In this document: positions 44,165 through 45,406 of the stretch, piece after piece
How the letters are laid out: each line of letters begins with the position of its first letter
Position numbering within the stretch: the stretch's first letter is position 1
NCBI GenBank assembly: GCA_020351895.1
Contig: CP070672.1
Span: forward strand, 3,162,709 to 3,208,114
Origin: Thermoplasmata archaeon
Lineage (GTDB): Archaea; Thermoplasmatota; Thermoplasmata; GCA-020350865
Length of the DNA: 45,406 bases
Reading direction: 5' to 3'
Translations under genes and position numbers: made by a program
Notes under the pieces: model-generated
What the model saw: the letters and a program-made list of their open reading frames with translations, nothing else
Database searches by the model: none
What the model was told of the DNA's origin: nothing

Positions 44165-44177
44165 AACATATATATCA
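44165..44177 (+). promoter_or_regulatory. TATA-box candidate for the MscS channel gene
   Basis: AACATATATATCA lies about 38-50 bases before the GTG start, with AGGGGGG at 44201 in between. The placement fits a short leader with a ribosome site. Confidence 0.5.
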
Positions 44178-44214
44178 TTTCATATCTTTTATCTTTTTAC
44201 AGGGGGGCGATAAT

Positions 44215-45406
44215 GTGACGAATGAGTCATTTGGCAATATGAAGTTTAAAAAAACCTTTCTTTTTTGGGAGGTGTTTGTGATAGCAACACTGCTTTTTAT
44301 GATTGCCATAAGCAGTTCTGTTTTGGGAGCTTCATCCACACCAGAGGATGGAGAGAAGGATGTACCAATTGATACCGATATTATAATAGTGTTCGATGTT
44401 TCAATGGATACAGATACAGTTGAAATATCCTTTGACCCTGACCCTGGAGTCTCAATCACCAGGGAATGGTCGAATTTCAATACAACTCTAAAGCTAACAC
44501 TTTCTGAGTCATTGTCACATGATAAGAAATACACAGTGACTATTGGAGGAAGATCGGAAGTTGGTGATGTAGTTCCTTATAGGTTCTCGTTCACCACCGA
44601 ACCAGAACCCATCGTTTTATTTGGATTCAACATTCAAGAAGACCTGCCACTTCTAGGATTCAGCCTCTGGAACCTCATTATGTTCATCGTGGTTCTGATC
44701 ATAGGCTTGATTGTGGTTAAGATAGTTGGAAGGTCAGTTAGAAAGTCCCTCTTAAAGGGCAAGGCATCCGAGATTCTGGCCGAGTTCACAAGCAGGTTAA
44801 TAAAGATTATGTTAACGATCTTCGTGGTGTTCACTGCCTTAGGATTCTTGGGCCTGGACATGGGTGAATATATCTTGGGCCTTGCCGTGGTCCTTGGCTT
44901 TGTCCTGGGTTTTGCCATGGGGGATACCCTCAGCAACATTGCTGCTGGTTTCATGGTTGCAATAACAAAGCCCTTCAAGGCAGGGGATGTTGTGACCATA
45001 GGTGGCGAGACCGGTGCCATTCAGAGCGTGGGAATCAGCGTTACAGAGCTTAACACACCCGATAACAAGCGCATTATCATCCCCAACAAATCGGTATGGG
45101 GCGGTAACATCATCAATTTCACACGCCACGGAAAGCGTAGGGTAGACATGGAGGTGGGTGTGGGATACACAGATGATTTAAACAAGGTCATCAAGACCAC
45201 AATGGAAGTTATTAAATCGCATCCCAAGATACTTTCCGACCCTGCCCCGCAGGTTGCGGTAAGCGATCATGGCGATTCCGCTGTGGGCCTTGTGGTTCGG
45301 CCGTGGTGCTTGACCGATGATTACTGGGATGTTTTCTTTGATATGAAAAAGGCATTGAAGGAGGCCTACGACAGGGAAGGAATCTCCATACCGTTCCCAC
45401 AAAGGG
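44215..45406 (+). CDS. MscS-family mechanosensitive channel with N-terminal Ig-like domain (partial at the window end)
   Basis: About 397 codons before the window ends, with the 3' end missing. I chose the GTG at 44215 because AGGGGGG at 44201-44207 is well placed; an ATG at 44239 is the alternative. A signal peptide (to about 38, SSVLGA) is followed by a domain at about 41-130 that looks like the SbsA-type Big_5 Ig fold (TPEDGEKDVPIDTDIIIVFD ... MDTDTVEISF ... LSHDKKYTVTIGG ... FSFTTEPEP). Three membrane helices follow (148-171, 192-213, 219-250). The third has the MscS pore pattern with Gly and Ala (VLGFVLGFAMGDTLSNIAAG), then the beta domain KPFKAGDVVTIGGETGAIQS and IPNKSVWGGNIINFT. It opens under membrane tension to release osmolytes. 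The Ig-like domain outside the membrane is unusual. Confidence 0.85.
   Translation, partial: MTNESFGNMKFKKTFLFWEVFVIATLLFMIAISSSVLGASSTPEDGEKDVPIDTDIIIVFDVSMDTDTVEISFDPDPGVSITREWSNFNTTLKLTLSESLSHDKKYTVTIGGRSEVGDVVPYRFSFTTEPEPIVLFGFNIQEDLPLLGFSLWNLIMFIVVLIIGLIVVKIVGRSVRKSLLKGKASEILAEFTSRLIKIMLTIFVVFTALGFLGLDMGEYILGLAVVLGFVLGFAMGDTLSNIAAGFMVAITKPFKAGDVVTIGGETGAIQSVGISVTELNTPDNKRIIIPNKSVWGGNIINFTRHGKRRVDMEVGVGYTDDLNKVIKTTMEVIKSHPKILSDPAPQVAVSDHGDSAVGLVVRPWCLTDDYWDVFFDMKKALKEAYDREGISIPFPQR

Noticed and set aside
1..45406. tRNA, rRNA or insertion sequence
   Set aside because: None was recognised by eye in intergenic regions; a tRNAscan or ISfinder search would settle it.

Overview
The window is archaeal, most likely from a Thermoplasmatota-type euryarchaeon (an MBG-D/Thermoprofundales-like lineage is my guess). 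Supporting signs are an archaeal-type tRNA methyltransferase TrmJ, a COG1340-type coiled-coil protein, TATA-box promoters with short or absent leaders mixed with AGGAGG/GGTGA ribosome sites, TTG and GTG starts, and very large secreted PKD, cadherin-like and FG-GAP proteins beside many Ras-like small GTPases. No tRNA, rRNA, CRISPR array or insertion sequence was recognised.

Layout. (1) 1-4.1 kb: an AAA/TPR signalling ATPase with a longin/roadblock-like domain inserted in its ATPase module, followed at once by a Ras-like GTPase. (2) 4.2-10 kb: two paralogous ribbon-helix-helix regulators, a secreted LamG/PKD/post-COAP-1 protein and a secreted TolB-like propeller. (3) 10.2-18.3 kb: a housekeeping block with a coiled-coil protein, a sugar nucleotidyltransferase, truA, trmJ, a zinc-ribbon protein, exonuclease III, a GYD protein, a stop-split V/A-ATPase proteolipid-like gene and two glutamate-synthase-like domain genes. 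(4) 18.5-44 kb: two GTPases, a membrane receptor with a cytoplasmic longin-like domain and zinc ribbon, a giant propeller protein of about 4190 codons with one in-frame TGA, a second paralogous receptor, then four more GTPases. (5) From 44.2 kb: an MscS channel with an extracytoplasmic Ig-like domain, cut by the window edge.

The most interesting content is the repeated association of seven Ras-like GTPases with three proteins carrying the same longin/roadblock-like domain. Two of these are single-pass receptors with cadherin-like ectodomains. The GTPases have no C-terminal cysteines for lipidation, share a helical C-terminal extension, and vary at the Ras Gln61 position (Q, R, L, S). Three of them share an upstream sequence block. 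My inference is an archaeal surface-sensing system in which transmembrane longin proteins recruit or regulate the GTPases, comparable in logic to MglA/MglB or Rag/Ragulator. It is unproven.

The giant protein appears to be nested propellers: a 7-blade FG-GAP scaffold with loops that carry 14 FG-GAP repeats (inside a split LamG domain), 7 VWxD repeats, a separate ectodomain and 14 more VWxD repeats. All counts are multiples of seven.

Three genes are broken by single in-frame stops (TAG at 67, TAA at 15977, TGA at 34165). Each is explained by a G-to-T change at the first position of a conserved Glu, Glu or Gly codon. This may be real decay or a sequencing artefact.
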